Positions 22,260 through 34,712 of a DNA stretch of 64,000 bases are shown here, one piece after another. This DNA is from Portulaca oleracea (taxonomy: Eukaryota > Streptophyta > Magnoliopsida > Caryophyllales > Portulacaceae). The position numbers were made by a program, and so were the translations under genes. How positions within the stretch are numbered: the first letter of the stretch is position 1; every line of letters begins with the position of its first letter. The notes below the pieces were generated by a model. That model was not told the DNA's origin. It was given only the letters and a program-made list of their open reading frames with translations, and did no database searches. The stretch is from positions 29,744,802 through 29,808,801 of the forward strand of contig CM055871.1 in the NCBI GenBank assembly GCA_029582165.1, given 5' to 3'.

Positions 22260-22740
22260 TAATTTTTTCCACCTCAGCTTACCACGTAAGTCCGCTACCG
22301 TATCATCTACTGTTAGAATCAGTTTGAGACACATTATTGTCCAACACCCCCTAAAATACAATATACTACTCCCTCCGTCTCAAATTATTTTTCTACTATT
22401 CCATTTTTGGATGTCCCAAAATTATGTCCACTTTTCTAAAATAAAAACTTTTATTTTATTGAAATTACTAAAATACCGTCAGTTTGAATTTTAAAAGTAT
22501 TTAAATATGAGAGGGAAAAGTATAAATAGTAGTTTTGAATTTAAAATTAGGGGTATTATTAGTATTTTATTACTAAGTGAGATTAATTTGTTAGTTTTCC
22601 TTAAAATGCGTGTTAAATTAAAGGGGACAAACATTTTGGGACGGAGGGAGTATTATCCAAAAAAAATTGATACATTTATTCTTTAGTATCCCCATAATAC
22701 AATATATTAGCATCCAAAAACTTATATTTTTTTAATGAAG
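22260..22740. mobile_element. 'CACTGAACTTT' MITE family fragment split by a Stowaway
   Basis: The flanks read CATTATTGTCCAACACCCCC to the left and TATTATCCAAA...ATATTAGCATCCAAAAA to the right. These match the right arm of the MITEs at 54769-55322 and 48694-49018. The two parts are interrupted by the Stowaway at 22369-22650. Confidence 0.55.
22369..22650. mobile_element. Stowaway MITE with TA target duplication
   Basis: The ends CTCCCTCCGTCTCAAA and TTTTGGGACGGAGGGAG are the classic Stowaway (Tc1/mariner-type) inverted repeats, flanked by TA at 22367-22368 and 22651-22652. It is 282 bp and non-coding. Confidence 0.9.
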
Positions 22741-24466
22741 GATACAACCCACCAAACAAATCTGAATTTTCAAAGATTTTAACTTTGCAAAATTTAAAAC
22801 TTTAAACTATGATTGAAAGAAAAGTGAAGGTAAAAGCAAAACTAGACCGTCAAGGAGTTACTATCAACCAAATTGAGTGAAAAAGTACGCTGATTTTCAA
22901 AAATGTTATTCGGTAGTACAATTTATTAGAGACGACCATTGTTATTAAAATCCTTATTCGAATCAACGATTCTACAACTATATGATTCAAAAACTTTCTA
23001 TTGATCCAACTTTTATTAGGATCTTAAAGTAGTTAGGATCTTACGATCCTGATTTACTCTGAATATTGTGTTAGAATCGCAATACAATTCTACGATCTAA
23101 CGATTCGATTCATGATTCGACGTGAATTTGATAATTTTTGTGCACATTATTATCTTTAAAATTTTGTATTAAAATTATCTACTGATAAATAATTGAACAT
23201 ATTGTTTCATTACTAGTGAATATTTATTAAGATTTAACTATTATAGAACTTTTTTTTAATATTTTCCTATTGTATTAGAATTTTACGATCCTCGATCCAA
23301 TTCTAGAATTCCGAACCTAACGACGCTCATTGATCCCAACTAGGATCCCGATTCTAACCTTGAAGACGACAATCGAAAAAAATGACAACAAAGTCTAGGG
23401 GAGATAGGTGGGAAACAATGAAGATTCAAGTGTTGGTCTATACCCATGAGGGCCTCTAGTAATCAACACATGAGTCATAGGTAACTTATTTAAATTGAAG
23501 GTTGTTGTTAATGAGAAGGATACAATAAGTAGTATAACAATTAACGTTCACCATTTTAAGGCTTGGCTAGCTAGTTTATAGGATGCTAAGTTCTCTACTT
23601 GTTTTTATATTTGGTTGAAGCTGAAATCAAGTAGTATTTTGCTTTAGTATAGCGTGTTATATATAGTCTAGACATTATATTGAGCTTGTTCTTAGGAGCT
23701 TATATTCTTAAGCAATGTCGTTTATGAGAGTGAAATATTGTATGGTGTTTGCATGTTCATCGGATATTTATGTGTGTCATTTTTCCTTTTCTAATGACAA
23801 ATTGAAAAAAAGTGTAAACTTAATGTATTTGATATTATATATCATTAAAATTGAGGAAACTGATTCTAATTGGGGTATCTTGAAAATTGAAGCTAAACCC
23901 AATAGAGACCTGCAGAATAAATGAATGTAATAGGATTCAAGATACCTCGTACACTGAAAAAGAAAATACACATATATCATTTAATTTAAAATTATGATAA
24001 AAATGTGATGATATTTGTAATTGAGAAATAAACAATGATTTCTTGTATGATCTCATTTCACAAAGTCTAGAAAGATTTAAATATAGACAATGTTACTTCA
24101 TTAAATATTATTGCCTATCATGTACTCAAATACAAATGTAATTAAAAAAATTTGGATGAAGATACATTTTTTTTTATCTTATGTGTGGATACAGAAAAGA
24201 AAGTCTGCATTGACGACAAGATTTTATAGGAAAGCATGAATTGACTTATATATGTGATATTATAGCATTGTGGCTTTTACATTTTTGACCCGTATGTGCA
24301 AGTTAGGAGGTTGGAAAGGTACGTGCTGAATGACTAAATTGTTTTTTTGGGGTTGATGGTTGCTAAATTGAAAATTCAAATTCAAATAGTCAGGTTGTTA
24401 GTTATCAACTTATGGACGGATGACTATTAACTAGAAAATTACGTATCATGTTGTACTTCGCATACA
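22741..24466. other. Intergenic DNA, no gene seen
   Basis: AT-rich. Words such as AACGATTCGATTCATGATTCG at about 23090-23120 and CGATCC repeats suggest an old dispersed repeat. No supported ORF. Confidence 0.5.
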
Positions 24467-24475
24467 TTATTTGTA

Positions 24476-24826
24476 CAAAAAATTACTATGAGGTACCCTA
24501 ATTTTTTGGTGAAATATTTTTTTGGTATCCTAACTTTTTAAAACTCATTTTAAGGCACCCTTAATTTTAGGATTAGTAATTATTAGATATTTTTTTGGTC
24601 ATCAATTTTATTAAGTGACCGAAATGCCCTTATTCTTCCAACCCTGAAGAAATACCCTTGAAGAAGAAGAATAAGGGTATTTCGGCCACTTAATAAAATT
24701 ATGGCCGGAAAAGCACCAAATAATTACTAACCCAAAAAGTTAGGGTACCTCAAAATGAGTTTTGAAAAGTTGAGGTACTGAAAAATTGTTTCCCCAAATA
24801 TTGGAGTACCTCTGAGTAATTTTTTG
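24476..24826. mobile_element. Fold-back MITE with perfect 9-bp target duplication
   Basis: The left half is the reverse complement of the right half: CAAAAAATTACT, GAGGTACC, AAAACTCATTTT, TTAGTAATTATT and TTTATTAAGTG.CCGAAAT are mirrored around about 24650. TTATTTGTA occurs at 24467-24475 and again at 24827-24835. A 9-bp duplication points to a Mutator-like origin (inference). 351 bp, non-coding. Confidence 0.9.
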
Positions 24827-24835
24827 TTATTTGTA

Positions 24836-25982
24836 TTCCTATTATTTAAAACAAAAATGATAAAGATGTGTATTTATTACAACACAGTGTTTAATTGTTT
24901 TCTCCCACTATAAAAAGTACTAGCAAATACCCGGGTGCTACCTTGAACTTCAAAAATAAATATCCAAGTGTCCCAATATAAATAACTTGCGCCTTCAATT
25001 AAAAAATAGTCGAGCATTTCTTGGTAGGAATATGATTATACACCAAGATGAAATTCAAAATACTTAATCAGAGAGAAACAATTGTTTGATCAAATGAAAC
25101 AAAACTTGATTCATATTTTCATATCGACCATTAAAAGGAGGTTTAATGACAAAAACAAAATTATTATTTTCATATTCGTACCCTAACCCCCAGATCTAAA
25201 TTTTATGGTTCATGATTTTGGAGTTTCGTTCTTCGTTTATTAATTCTCAATAAAAGTTAATTAACAACTCTCTTTCCACTTTCTTGTTTTTCATTAATTT
25301 GATTTGTTATTCTCATGACATTATTTCAATTTTGAGACCTACAGTTTAGAAATGAAATTCATTAGAAATGGACTAAATAGGTGTAACCCTCACTGCCATG
25401 CCACACGATATATATGTTAGTGGCCTGGGTACTACATGCCCTATGCAGTCCTTGGACTGCCCAAAGGCACTGGATTGGCATCATGCCACGTGGCATCCAT
25501 GCCAGCTAGTGGCTCGGGTAAGTCCCGAGACTACTTATTTTAGCTTCTAGTTTTCTTTTATTTCTTATTGGTTTCATTTTTTTTCTAGTATTGGGCAAAA
25601 ATGTTAATTATGGGTTATTCAAAAAATTAACGAAAATAAAGATATACAATAGAAAAATGAAATCAGCCCCTTAAAAAATAAGCAACCTCTTTCGAACTAT
25701 TACTTCATTGGGATACTTGGAAAGTTTCCTTCGGAAGTCCTAAAGAAAGATTAATTTTTATGAAATTATACTCTCATACAAATCTAATAGTGTCAGTGTA
25801 AGTTTCATACATTAAATTATTGTATGCATAGTGAGATTAATAGTCAAAAATTTTACAAATTAGTTGCAAATGCCTCATGTATGATAGATTGGAAGTTTTA
25901 GATGGAGAAAGCATATTATTATTTTTTGATTCAAATGAATGATGGTTTAAAGGAACTATTATACAATATTCAAGTCAATGTA
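24836..25982. other. Intergenic DNA, no gene seen
   Basis: Mostly AT-rich. A GC-richer patch at about 25385-25530 (CATGCCACACG, CATGCCACGTGGCATCCATGCC) has short internal repeats but no gene features. Confidence 0.45.
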
Positions 25983-27610
25983 TCTCTACTATATAAAAAG
26001 AGACTTAATGGGAGGGTTGGGGACGAAAAATTGTTTGAAAAAAATCCAAATTGTTTGAAAAAATCTGAGATTGTTCCTGCTTGATTTCTATGCGCCGGCT
26101 TGTGGCTTAATTGCCATGTGTTGCCTATCCTATCCTTTTATTTTTCTTTTCCGTTATTATACTCCCATCGTTTCATATTAATTGTTATAGTTTTGACTTT
26201 CACGATCTCCAATTTCATTTTTTGATAGATAATTTTTTACATAATATGTTATTAACAATTGCAATATTATACTTTTATAATAATATTTTTTAACACGAAT
26301 CTAATGACGGTAATTTTATATAGCAACTCATTGTATATATTGAGAAATTTAAGGTCAAACTTTTTAAAATTTGACTACACGATTTTCAAGGACATGTCAG
26401 GTGTATGTCTAAATAAGGTAAATATGGGCCCGACATATTAAGAGTTATGTGTATTTCGGGTTCAAGTAAATATGGGTTTAAGTGTATTTCAAATTCGGGT
26501 CAATACGGGTCATGTATACATATTTCGGGATCGGGTAAATACGGGTTGGATATTATTTGACAATAGAAAGCGTTAAAAGTCTTAACATATGACAACTTTT
26601 AAAGCGTCATAATTTTATACAATTATAAGTATTTATATTGTTGTTTGTAATTTTTCATACTTATTGAAATCCAAGGTTAATTAAAATATAATTAATAAAG
26701 TATATTTTATGTACATTATTACACTAAATATATATGATAAAACTGTAATTTTTAACACGTGCTACAATAACTAAGGAGTCTAACATCAAATAAAATTTTA
26801 TGTCCTAACTCTAATCAATCAATTCAGGGAGCAGGTTAAATACGTGTCGATTGTATATGTAGATAAGGTAAATACGGGTCTGGTATATTCCGGGTTGAGA
26901 TAAATACGAGTTAGATGTATTTCGGGTTCGAGTAAATATGTGTTAGGTGTACTCCGATTTCGGGTCAATACGAGTCACGTATATTTTCAGATCCAAGTAA
27001 ATGCGGGTTGGATATTATTTGACAATATATAGAAAACGTTAAGAGTCTTAACATACGATCAGTTTTTAAATCAGAATAATTTTTATGTGTGGAAACTTTA
27101 ATGTGCATTGTATTTGAAAAATGAACATAGTATTACATATAAAATTATAAATACTTGTATTATTGTTTGTAACTTTTCATACTTATCAAAATGTAAGATA
27201 AACTAAAATGTGTTTAATATAATATATTTCATGTGCATTAATACACCAAATAAATACAAGAAAACTGTAAGATAGTTGTCGGGTGGGAAAGGTATAATAG
27301 AGTTGGTGGATAAGATAGTGATTGATAATCTAAGTCACATCAGTCACGTCATTTACGTATATGAAATTTTAAATATAGTAATTTATAATTTTCACTAAGT
27401 ATTGTGAGTAAGACAAATCATATCAATGACATTATTTATTAAATATATGAAAGTTTAAATATATATTATGTAAAATAGGTAAGGAAGAATTTATAATGTA
27501 AAAAAAAGGCTGGAATAATGTAACTAAGAATATGATAGATAAAATAAATATATCGTATATTATAAAAGAACAGGGCCCTAACCTGTCCGTAGGACGGGCC
27601 ACAAACCTAG
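25983..27610 (+). mobile_element. Non-autonomous Helitron
   Basis: The 5' end TCTCTACTATATAAAAAG follows an A. The 3' end is CTAG followed by T, giving the expected insertion between A and T. A hairpin (CCTGTCC-GTA-GGACGGG, 27582-27598) lies about 8 bases before CTAG. These are the three Helitron signatures. There is no Rep/helicase ORF. The interior holds a half Stowaway (from about 26160) and a ~462-bp internal duplication. Confidence 0.85.
26410..27300. repeat. ~462-bp diverged tandem duplication inside the Helitron
   Basis: GGGTTGGATATTATTTGACAA appears at about 26543 and again at about 27005, with TAAATACGGGT, TATTTCGGGTTC, TCAATACG.GTCA and TCTTAACATA in the same order in both units. 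The copies are clearly diverged. Confidence 0.75.
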
Positions 27611-28754
27611 TACTATAAAAAGGGGCATATTTTTATGTACTAAAAGATTACTATAAAACACACAATTTATTTAACTTTTAATTTCTAATTAAAATAAATT
27701 GCATAAATAACATGAAAATTTAATAAATATTTACATAGTTGTAATTGCAATAGTACGGAAAGTTGCTCCCTCATACAAAATAACTTATGTGGGGTATTGA
27801 TAAAGTTACCTTTTATATTATCCCTTTTTACTAAAAAATTTGCTTAAGTAAAACTATAACATAATTTGATGCTTATAACTTATTTAATTTTACTCTCCTG
27901 ATGTATAATTATCATTGTTGTCAAAGAAATATCACAATAAAAGAATAAATTTTATATTTATAATACCCACATAATTTGAAGCTTATAGCATAATTTCACT
28001 CTTGCAATTATAGTTATCAAAATTCTTATATAATTGATATATTGTTGTGAATTTTAAATTGATTAATATTGAAGAAGTTGAATTTTTTTTTTTAAGAAAG
28101 TGGGAAAAGGTCAAAACTCCTAAAATTAAGGAGGAATGAGTCAAAAGGATTTTGCTACTATTAATTGTAGATTTTGAATCAATGTAGAAATTATATTATT
28201 GTAACTAAATTTTTAAGAAGTAATATAATTGAATTGTATAGTATTTTATCATATACAAGTTGTACAAAATTAGTTTAGCCATAACTTTTCAAATTCATAA
28301 AAATACATCTAAATATATCTAACCAAATGCTATGCTCTTCATAATAGATAATTAACTATAACAAAAAATAAATTAGTGTCAAAAATCATAATAAGAAAAT
28401 AGAGCTTCCTCACAATAATTAGAAAAATACATATATTTTCTTTCCTTGAAAAGTTCAAATCTATTTGTGGAAAAAAAATAACTTCCTTAAATTTTCATTA
28501 ATAACTCCCAAGAAATTAGAGATTAGAAAGTTGCAAATTTACAGCTTCAACTTCTGGAGGAGTTAAAAGCTAATTTTAGATTCTATACAATTGGAAACTA
28601 TTTTTAAAATTTTTAATGTTTTACATAATTTCAATTATTTCCATCTAAAAAAATCTAAAAAGCTTAACCAACATGGACTAAATTTATTTCATAGGAGGGT
28701 AAAACTTATCAAAATATAATCCTATAATAAGTTGACAAGAATGCATAAAATTAT
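27611..28754. other. Intergenic DNA, no gene seen
   Basis: Very AT-rich with no supported ORF, repeat boundary or RNA gene. Confidence 0.5.
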
Positions 28755-29553
28755 GAGAAGGTCTGTGGTAGTCAACTTTTTTTTTCGACTACCGTAGTTA
28801 AATTCAATATTAGCCATTGATTATCGATGGAGTAATCTTAATCGTTGATTTTATTTTATTTTTATTATTAAATTTTTATTATTTTATTACATAATCTAAT
28901 ATATCAAATATTTTAATTTCAGTAAAAATCTTTTGTACTACCTAAATATTGCTCGTGTTACCTATAGTAATAATAGCAAGGATTATTTATTAAATTTGAC
29001 ACTTAAATTCATAAACACTGTACATATCATACTATGATTGTCCAACCCTTTGATCGGCGGTGCTCCTTCCCCTCTGCCTCATGATCACCATCACAACTCA
29101 CAACCAATGAAAACTAAGACGGAGAAACTCAGTGATGGGCACATGCTCTGTTTGCAAGAAACCGGGTAAACTAAGATCATGAAATCCCTAGCGAGTAGTC
29201 CCTTGAATTGAGAATGTCTTCAGAATCATCATTAAGGCAAAGAGCTCTCACGCTCTAATTGTGCCTCTATTCATATTTTAATTGATGATAGTGATCAACT
29301 GGGAAGCTCAAGCGTCCATGGTGAACGATGGTGCAAAAATTGTGATATGATGGAAAGTGACCGACATAATATAAACACTATTTTTTTAATGGATAAAAAT
29401 TGGAAAGAATATTTTGAAGAGATTTTAACATGATTTTGAAGATAAATAACTATAAAAAACTTTGAATGGTCCAGATTGATTTTTAATTGATTAACGGTTG
29501 ATATTGATCAACTACCGTAGTCAAAAAAAAATTTGACTACCTTAAAATTTTTC
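28755..29553. mobile_element. TIR element with 9-bp target duplication, Mutator-like
   Basis: Inverted ends are AGAAGGTCTGTGGTAGTCAA and TTGACTACCTTAAAATTTTTC. The inverted homology continues inward (GACTACCGTAGTT, CATTGATT..CGATGG). TAAAATTAT flanks both sides (28746-28754 and 29554-29562). The interior near 29040-29340 is GC-richer and may be captured sequence, but no protein was recognised. About 799 bp. Confidence 0.75.
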
Positions 29554-29607
29554 TAAAATTATTGGCGTTTGAACGCATATGCTTTCAGTAGCGTATAAGA
29601 GTGCGAA

Positions 29608-29830
29608 AATGATAAACATCTTGACACAAGATGGCTCTTAACCATCTTGCATTTCTTCTAAATCACTAATAAAGTGAAATATAAGTGTATTTAAATCATT
29701 CTAAAGGTATATTTTATTATTTTTAGGATTACTACAACTTATAAACAATTTAAAAATAATTATTTATTTATATTTATTTCATAAATATAAAACTATGTAT
29801 AAAATTTGGATTTTCTACTATGATTGATAT
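29608..29830. mobile_element. Half copy of the 'ATGATAAACATCTTG' MITE
   Basis: From ATGATAAACATCTTGACACAAG onward the sequence matches the reverse complement of the right half of the element at 45188-45572 (AACCATCTTGCATTTC, AAATCACT, ACTATGTATAAAAT). The other half is absent. Confidence 0.65.
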
Positions 29831-32086
29831 CATGGTCCTTTTCTAAAATCAGTTTAACTATTCTCGATTTACCATGCAAATCTTCACCAACTATTCAAAT
29901 TTTATACATAATTCCTTCTCCCTTCACTTTTGATTATTTGTCCATCTAATTAATTTTTTTTTTCACTAATTATTTGTCAATTTCAAAATAATAATTTTAA
30001 TACTTTTACTCTTAATAAATAATTTTAGAACCAATAACTTAACAATAATTAATAAGGATATCTTTGTCATTTAAATGTACTCTTACCTAAATTTTTTCTG
30101 GCATTGATTTTCCACTTTTGTCTAAAATGACAAATAAAAAAAATAGATGATGTAATTATTTGTCATCATAACTAATTTAAATATGGAAAATGAAGTTATA
30201 AAATTGTCCATTATCAAAAATACTCGTGAGCCTTTAATAATTTAATATATTAATTTAATTTGTGAATTGGAAGAGGGAGTCATCCATGATTCATTTATAA
30301 GAGGTTAATAGATATTTTTTTCTGGCATTGATTTTCCACTTTTATAATTTTTTTGAAAACATATTATCAAAAATAATAGTAAAAAAATTTGTACCTAAAC
30401 CCTGAAAAATTAAAAGTGACAAATATTGAGAAATGAACGGAATATTAATATAGTCCATCTCGGAAGACCAACGCACTAAACCAACTGCGAGCCAAATATT
30501 CTGTATAATTTCGTTTTGGAGTCAAAGAAATTGAAATATTCCCCTATAAATACATAGTTAAACATTTAAATAATTAGAAAAGAGCACAGAAATGAGAGAA
30601 TAAATATACTCAAGTTGAAAAGTGGGAAATAGTTTCTGATAATGGCTAGGCAGTAGGCACCAAAATTTGTGGCTTTTGAATTAAAATTCCCAGCGACTGC
30701 GGAAAAGAGAGGTTATGAAGCAAAGAAACCCACTTTTGAAGTCACCATGAATGGTATATTTCGTGACATTACTCATCTTCATTCTCATCCCCCCATTTTG
30801 CACCGCATGATCTCATCTTTATTTTGTTAGGTCATGACGGGCAATTTGTCCCTTTTCCCACTAATTTTCAGTCTTATTCCAACAATGGAATGCCAATATT
30901 ACAAATAGCAAAACTAGCTAATAAAGCGTTCACCGTTTCATAGCTGTTAGTTGTTTGTAAAGCGAAAATGTTAGAGAATTATTAACCATTTTTAAATTTA
31001 GATAATAACTAAAAAATGATCTATGCAATAAAAATAAAGTACTAGTTATCACATTTTTTTTTCTTACTTAAGATTTCTTGAAAGGCAAAAACAAATTATA
31101 AAAAAACTTCTTTTTTAAACTAAACAAATTTATTCCATGATTAACAAGTTCATGAATGCATAAGGCCCAGTTTAGTGTGGACACGTCTTCAACCGAATCT
31201 GTTCAATCTCTAAGGAAAACACAACGATAAGATGAAGCCAAATAATTAAGTTGACATTTGTTGGAGATTTAACTTTTTAAAACAACATTATATCTTTTTC
31301 AACTCTGTGAGATTTTAGCTCATAATTATAGTTTCTATTGGTATTATTGTAATAAATTTTTATTATTCTTTTAAAAAAGAGGCTTGTTCCAATAAGTCCA
31401 CATTTTCAACTAACTATTATATACCAACAAGTTCATTAGATTATCAATAAAAATTAACAATAATTATGCGAACTTTCTATTTATATGATACTAATTCCTC
31501 CGTTCTTTTTTATCTGTTATTCACCTTTTTTAAAGTCCATCTTTAATCAACTATTTCTCGCACAACATTTTTATAAAAAAAGTACGATATTAATCTGCTT
31601 CAATAGTATTTTTTTATTATGAATATATTGATGTTAATTATGTTTGATGAATCGTTATACAAACTAAAATATTAGTGGATAAAGTTTTTGACACAATTAC
31701 CTAAGTGATACTTAAATAAAAACGGAGTGAGTATAATTTATTTTTAAAATTTTCCTAATTATACACAAGCAACCAGTGGCTTGGCTGGAAGGTCTTCGTG
31801 TTTTCTTTTCGGGGTAATGTAGTTATTTTTATCCATTTTTAACTCCACTAAAGTTTATCCATTTCTTTCATATATATTATCGAAACTTATCTAATACTAT
31901 CAAACTTTTGAAAACTTTAAATTACAAAATATAAATGAATTATGATTTTGATTTGAATAATTAGAATCATAATTTGTATGATAATGCCTTTTTATTTTCT
32001 TATGTTTTAGGCCATGCTTGACAAATTATCGCTCTAAACAACGGATGACAGTTTAGATAATAGATAGCAGGTTAAGCAACAGATAG
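29831..32086. other. Intergenic DNA, no gene seen; Stowaway-like remnant
   Basis: AT-rich without a supported gene. A Stowaway-like unit at about 31490-31733 has ends TAATTCCTCCGTTCTTTTT and AAAACGGAGTGAGTA. Fragments with TTGTCCATCTAATTAA and GAACGGAATATTAATA near 29930-30445 may be another decayed MITE. Confidence 0.45.
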
Positions 32087-32736
32087 TGTTAGAATTTTCA
32101 GGTCATTGTTAGTAGACAAACAACAAATAAGACGAACATATAAATAAAGATTCAACATAAGGGTTTAGCGTGGGAAAACCCAAACGGGAAAAAAATCATG
32201 AACGATGCACTATCAAAGGATTACAACAGTGTTTCAAAGATTCCCTAACCTACACAATCTCTCTCAACATTCCCAAAATTACAACCTGATAACTCAACAC
32301 GCACAGTTGAGCCTCACACAACTCCCTCAGAAATACACACATTATATTACAGGTTAATCTCTTGCGATCAGATGAAACACTCTCAATTGCATTCTCATAA
32401 AGCGTAAACCCAAGGCTCTATTTATAGTCAAGAATACCATATAATACTAAGGTTAATAATAATATTAACATTCCTAAAACATTATGTTTCACGTTAATTT
32501 GATACTATGTTCCAAAGTAATATTATATTTCCATGTGATCAATCTCCATGTGATTGCCCCATCACAATTTAGCAACACTATAGCATTTTCTACTTTATAT
32601 ATTATATTTCCTCAGTGAACACAATCTTGAAAGAATCTTCAATATTATATGAAACTTGCCAACCAAGAACAATTTTGGCTTTCCGAAATTCATCACACCA
32701 AAATAATAATTTGGACTGCATACAATTAACCCAACA
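32087..32736 (-). mobile_element. Solo LTR of copia family 3, with 5-bp target duplication
   Basis: Read on the minus strand it starts TGTTGGGTTAATTG and ends GAAAATTCTAACA. GATAG lies on both sides (32082-32086 and 32737-32741). It contains TATAAATAGAGCC, GAGTGTTTCATCTG, GAGGGAGTTGTGTGAGGCT and ATAGTGCATCGTTC, shared with the LTRs at 39502-40172 and 41779-42444. There is no internal region, so it probably arose by LTR-LTR recombination. Confidence 0.9.
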
Positions 32737-32796
32737 GATAGCAGATAGTTGTTCAATTGAACATTGTGTTTGTTAAATTTAGTGATTGAGTTAGCT

Positions 32797-33452
32797 TGTT
32801 AGGAATGTGTCCTAAAATCACCGAATCTCTTGATCACACAATTATTTGTTTCCTAATTTTATTAGGATATTATTTAGGTTTCCTTATTATGTTGGGTTTC
32901 CTAATTGTATTAGATTTTAAATCTAATTGGAGTGGGAGTCAAGTTAGGTTTATAGGGAGTTTTTCCTATAAATAGGGTTTAGTATTCTCCACTTTATTTT
33001 ACGGCCCGGTGCACGGCACGTGGCGCATGGCGCATGGCGTTCGTCGAGTACGGCGAACAATGATCGAGTTATAGAGAGTCAGAGACGGAGAAAATATTGA
33101 GCGGGAAAATGGTCTCACCAATATTTTCGATCCCAATTGTATCCCGAGAGAGAAAGATTGTGAGTTGTGAGTGAGAGAGATTGTGATAGTAATCTCCTCT
33201 GTTGTGGATCGCATCACACCCTGTGATAGTGATCGGGTTGTACTCCTCCTTTCTCATAGTGGATTGTTTTCTGGCTGTTGCCGTCCGTGGGTTTTTCTCC
33301 GAGTTCTTCGGTTTCCCACCTAAATGTTGTGATTGTGTTCTTTTATCACTCCTCTTATTTTGTTCCAGAATTTTGTCGTAATTTCCGTCATCTCAATTTA
33401 TTATTATTTTCGCTTCCGCTGTTACCTTGCTATTCTATTATTTTCTCTAACA
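32797..33452 (+). repeat. Left LTR of copia element 1
   Basis: Starts TGTTAGGAATGTGTCC, has the TATA region CTATAAATAGGG near 32970 and ends TTTTCTCTAACA directly before the primer binding site. Confidence 0.9.
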
Positions 33453-34242
33453 AGTGGTATCAGAGCCTCACAAGGGTATCTAAGTCTAACAAGTGGTATC
33501 AGAGCAAGGTGGAGATGGCTTCAATCATGAAGTGCTAAATTCCAAAATTCGAGGGAACAAGGAGACTGCAGTTGAAGACGGTCATGATTCAGCACGGGGT
33601 AAGGGATGTTGAGTATCCCTATACGAAGATTGATGTAACGATGAGCGATGAGAACTTCAAAAGGGTTAAAGAAAGAGAACCAGGGCAGTCTAAGTTCGAG
33701 GTGGAGCAGGTTGCTGCTCAAACAATTCAGGTTGATGAGCCTGATGTTCCTCATGTGGAGGAAGAGTCGTGCATGGCAAGGGATCATCCCAGGAGTGAGA
33801 TTAGGAGACCTGCACGGTATACTGAAGAATGGGTGCACAAGAAGGGCCATGTGGAGAGTGACTGTTGGAGAAATCTGAAAGACCAGGAGTAGGGTAATAA
33901 GGATAACCGCACCAAAACTGGTATTGAAAACTGTGTTGAGGTTAACGGTTGCAGGTACGAAACAGAAGATGGTGTCCCAAGAGCGCGCAGGGGTTCCATG
34001 GTTCGGATGAAGAGAGCCAGGAAGGGCAGCCTATACACCCTACAGGGGTCTACAGTGACGAGAACTGCAGAGGCAGTCTCAAACAGCACAGGTGGTCTTA
34101 AACAGGCATCCAGGCAGCGGTATATGATGTTTACCGTTTGAGAGCCCTACAGGGCTACGCCCTGTGGAGGGGCGTGTTGATGGCGACAGTCAAGATGTTT
34201 ATCTGGACTAATGATTTGTTGATTTTAGTCCAAGGTGGAGTT
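33453..34242 (+). pseudogene. Scrambled copia coding pieces inside element 1
   Basis: Order along the plus strand: a gag-like start (MASIMKC then IPKFEGTR, about 33514-33555); a segment resembling the post-integrase linker (SEIRRPARYTEEW, about 33796-33834); a gag zinc-knuckle piece (KKGHVESDCW, about 33838-33869); then a GAG pre-integrase-like stretch (MVRMKRARKGSLYTLQGSTV, about 33999-34058). In intact copia elements the zinc knuckle precedes integrase and the linker follows it, so the order is scrambled. The longest open frame is 33572-33892. The primer-site sequence CTAACAAGTGGTATCAGAGC also occurs twice (33447 and 33488). Confidence 0.7.
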
Positions 34243-34712
34243 TGTTAGGAATGTGTCCTAAAATCACTGAATCTCTTGATCCCGCAATTATTTATTTCCT
34301 AATTGTATTATGATATTATTTAGGTTTCCTTATTATGTTGGGTTTCCTAATTGTATTATATTTTAAATCTAATTGGAGTGGGAGTCAAGTTAGGTTTATA
34401 GGGAGTTTTTCCTATAAATAGGGTTTAGTATTCTCCACTTTATTTTACGGCCCGGTGCACGGCACGTGGCGCATGGCGCACGACGCTCATCGAGTCCGGC
34501 GAACAATGATCGAGTTATAGAGAGTCAGATAGGGAGAAAATATTGATAGGGAAAAAGGTCTCACCAATATTTTCGATCCCAATTGTATCCCGAGAGAGAA
34601 AGATTGTGAGTTGTGAGTGAGAGAGATTGTGATAGTAATCTCCTCTGTTGTGGATCGCATCACACCCTGTGATAGTGATCGGGTTGTACTCCTCCTTTCT
34701 CATAGTGGATTG
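34243..34712 (+). repeat. Truncated right LTR of copia element 1
   Basis: Matches 32797-33266 of the left LTR, from TGTTAGGAATG to TCATAGTGGATTG. It then switches directly to the TGTTGAG start of element 2. The remaining ~186 bp of this LTR were not found downstream. Confidence 0.9.

Larger units (their letters stand above)
32797..34712 (+). mobile_element. Deleted Ty1/copia element 1, interrupted by element 2
   Basis: Left LTR 32797-33452 (TGTTAGGAATG to TCTCTAACA), tRNA-Met-type primer site TGGTATCAGAGC at 33456-33467, a short internal region of about 790 bp, a purine tract (CCAAGGTGGAG) and a right LTR from 34243. The right LTR breaks after about 470 of 656 bp, exactly where a second copia LTR starts. 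The LTRs differ at roughly 15-20 positions over the shared part, judged by eye. Confidence 0.9.
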
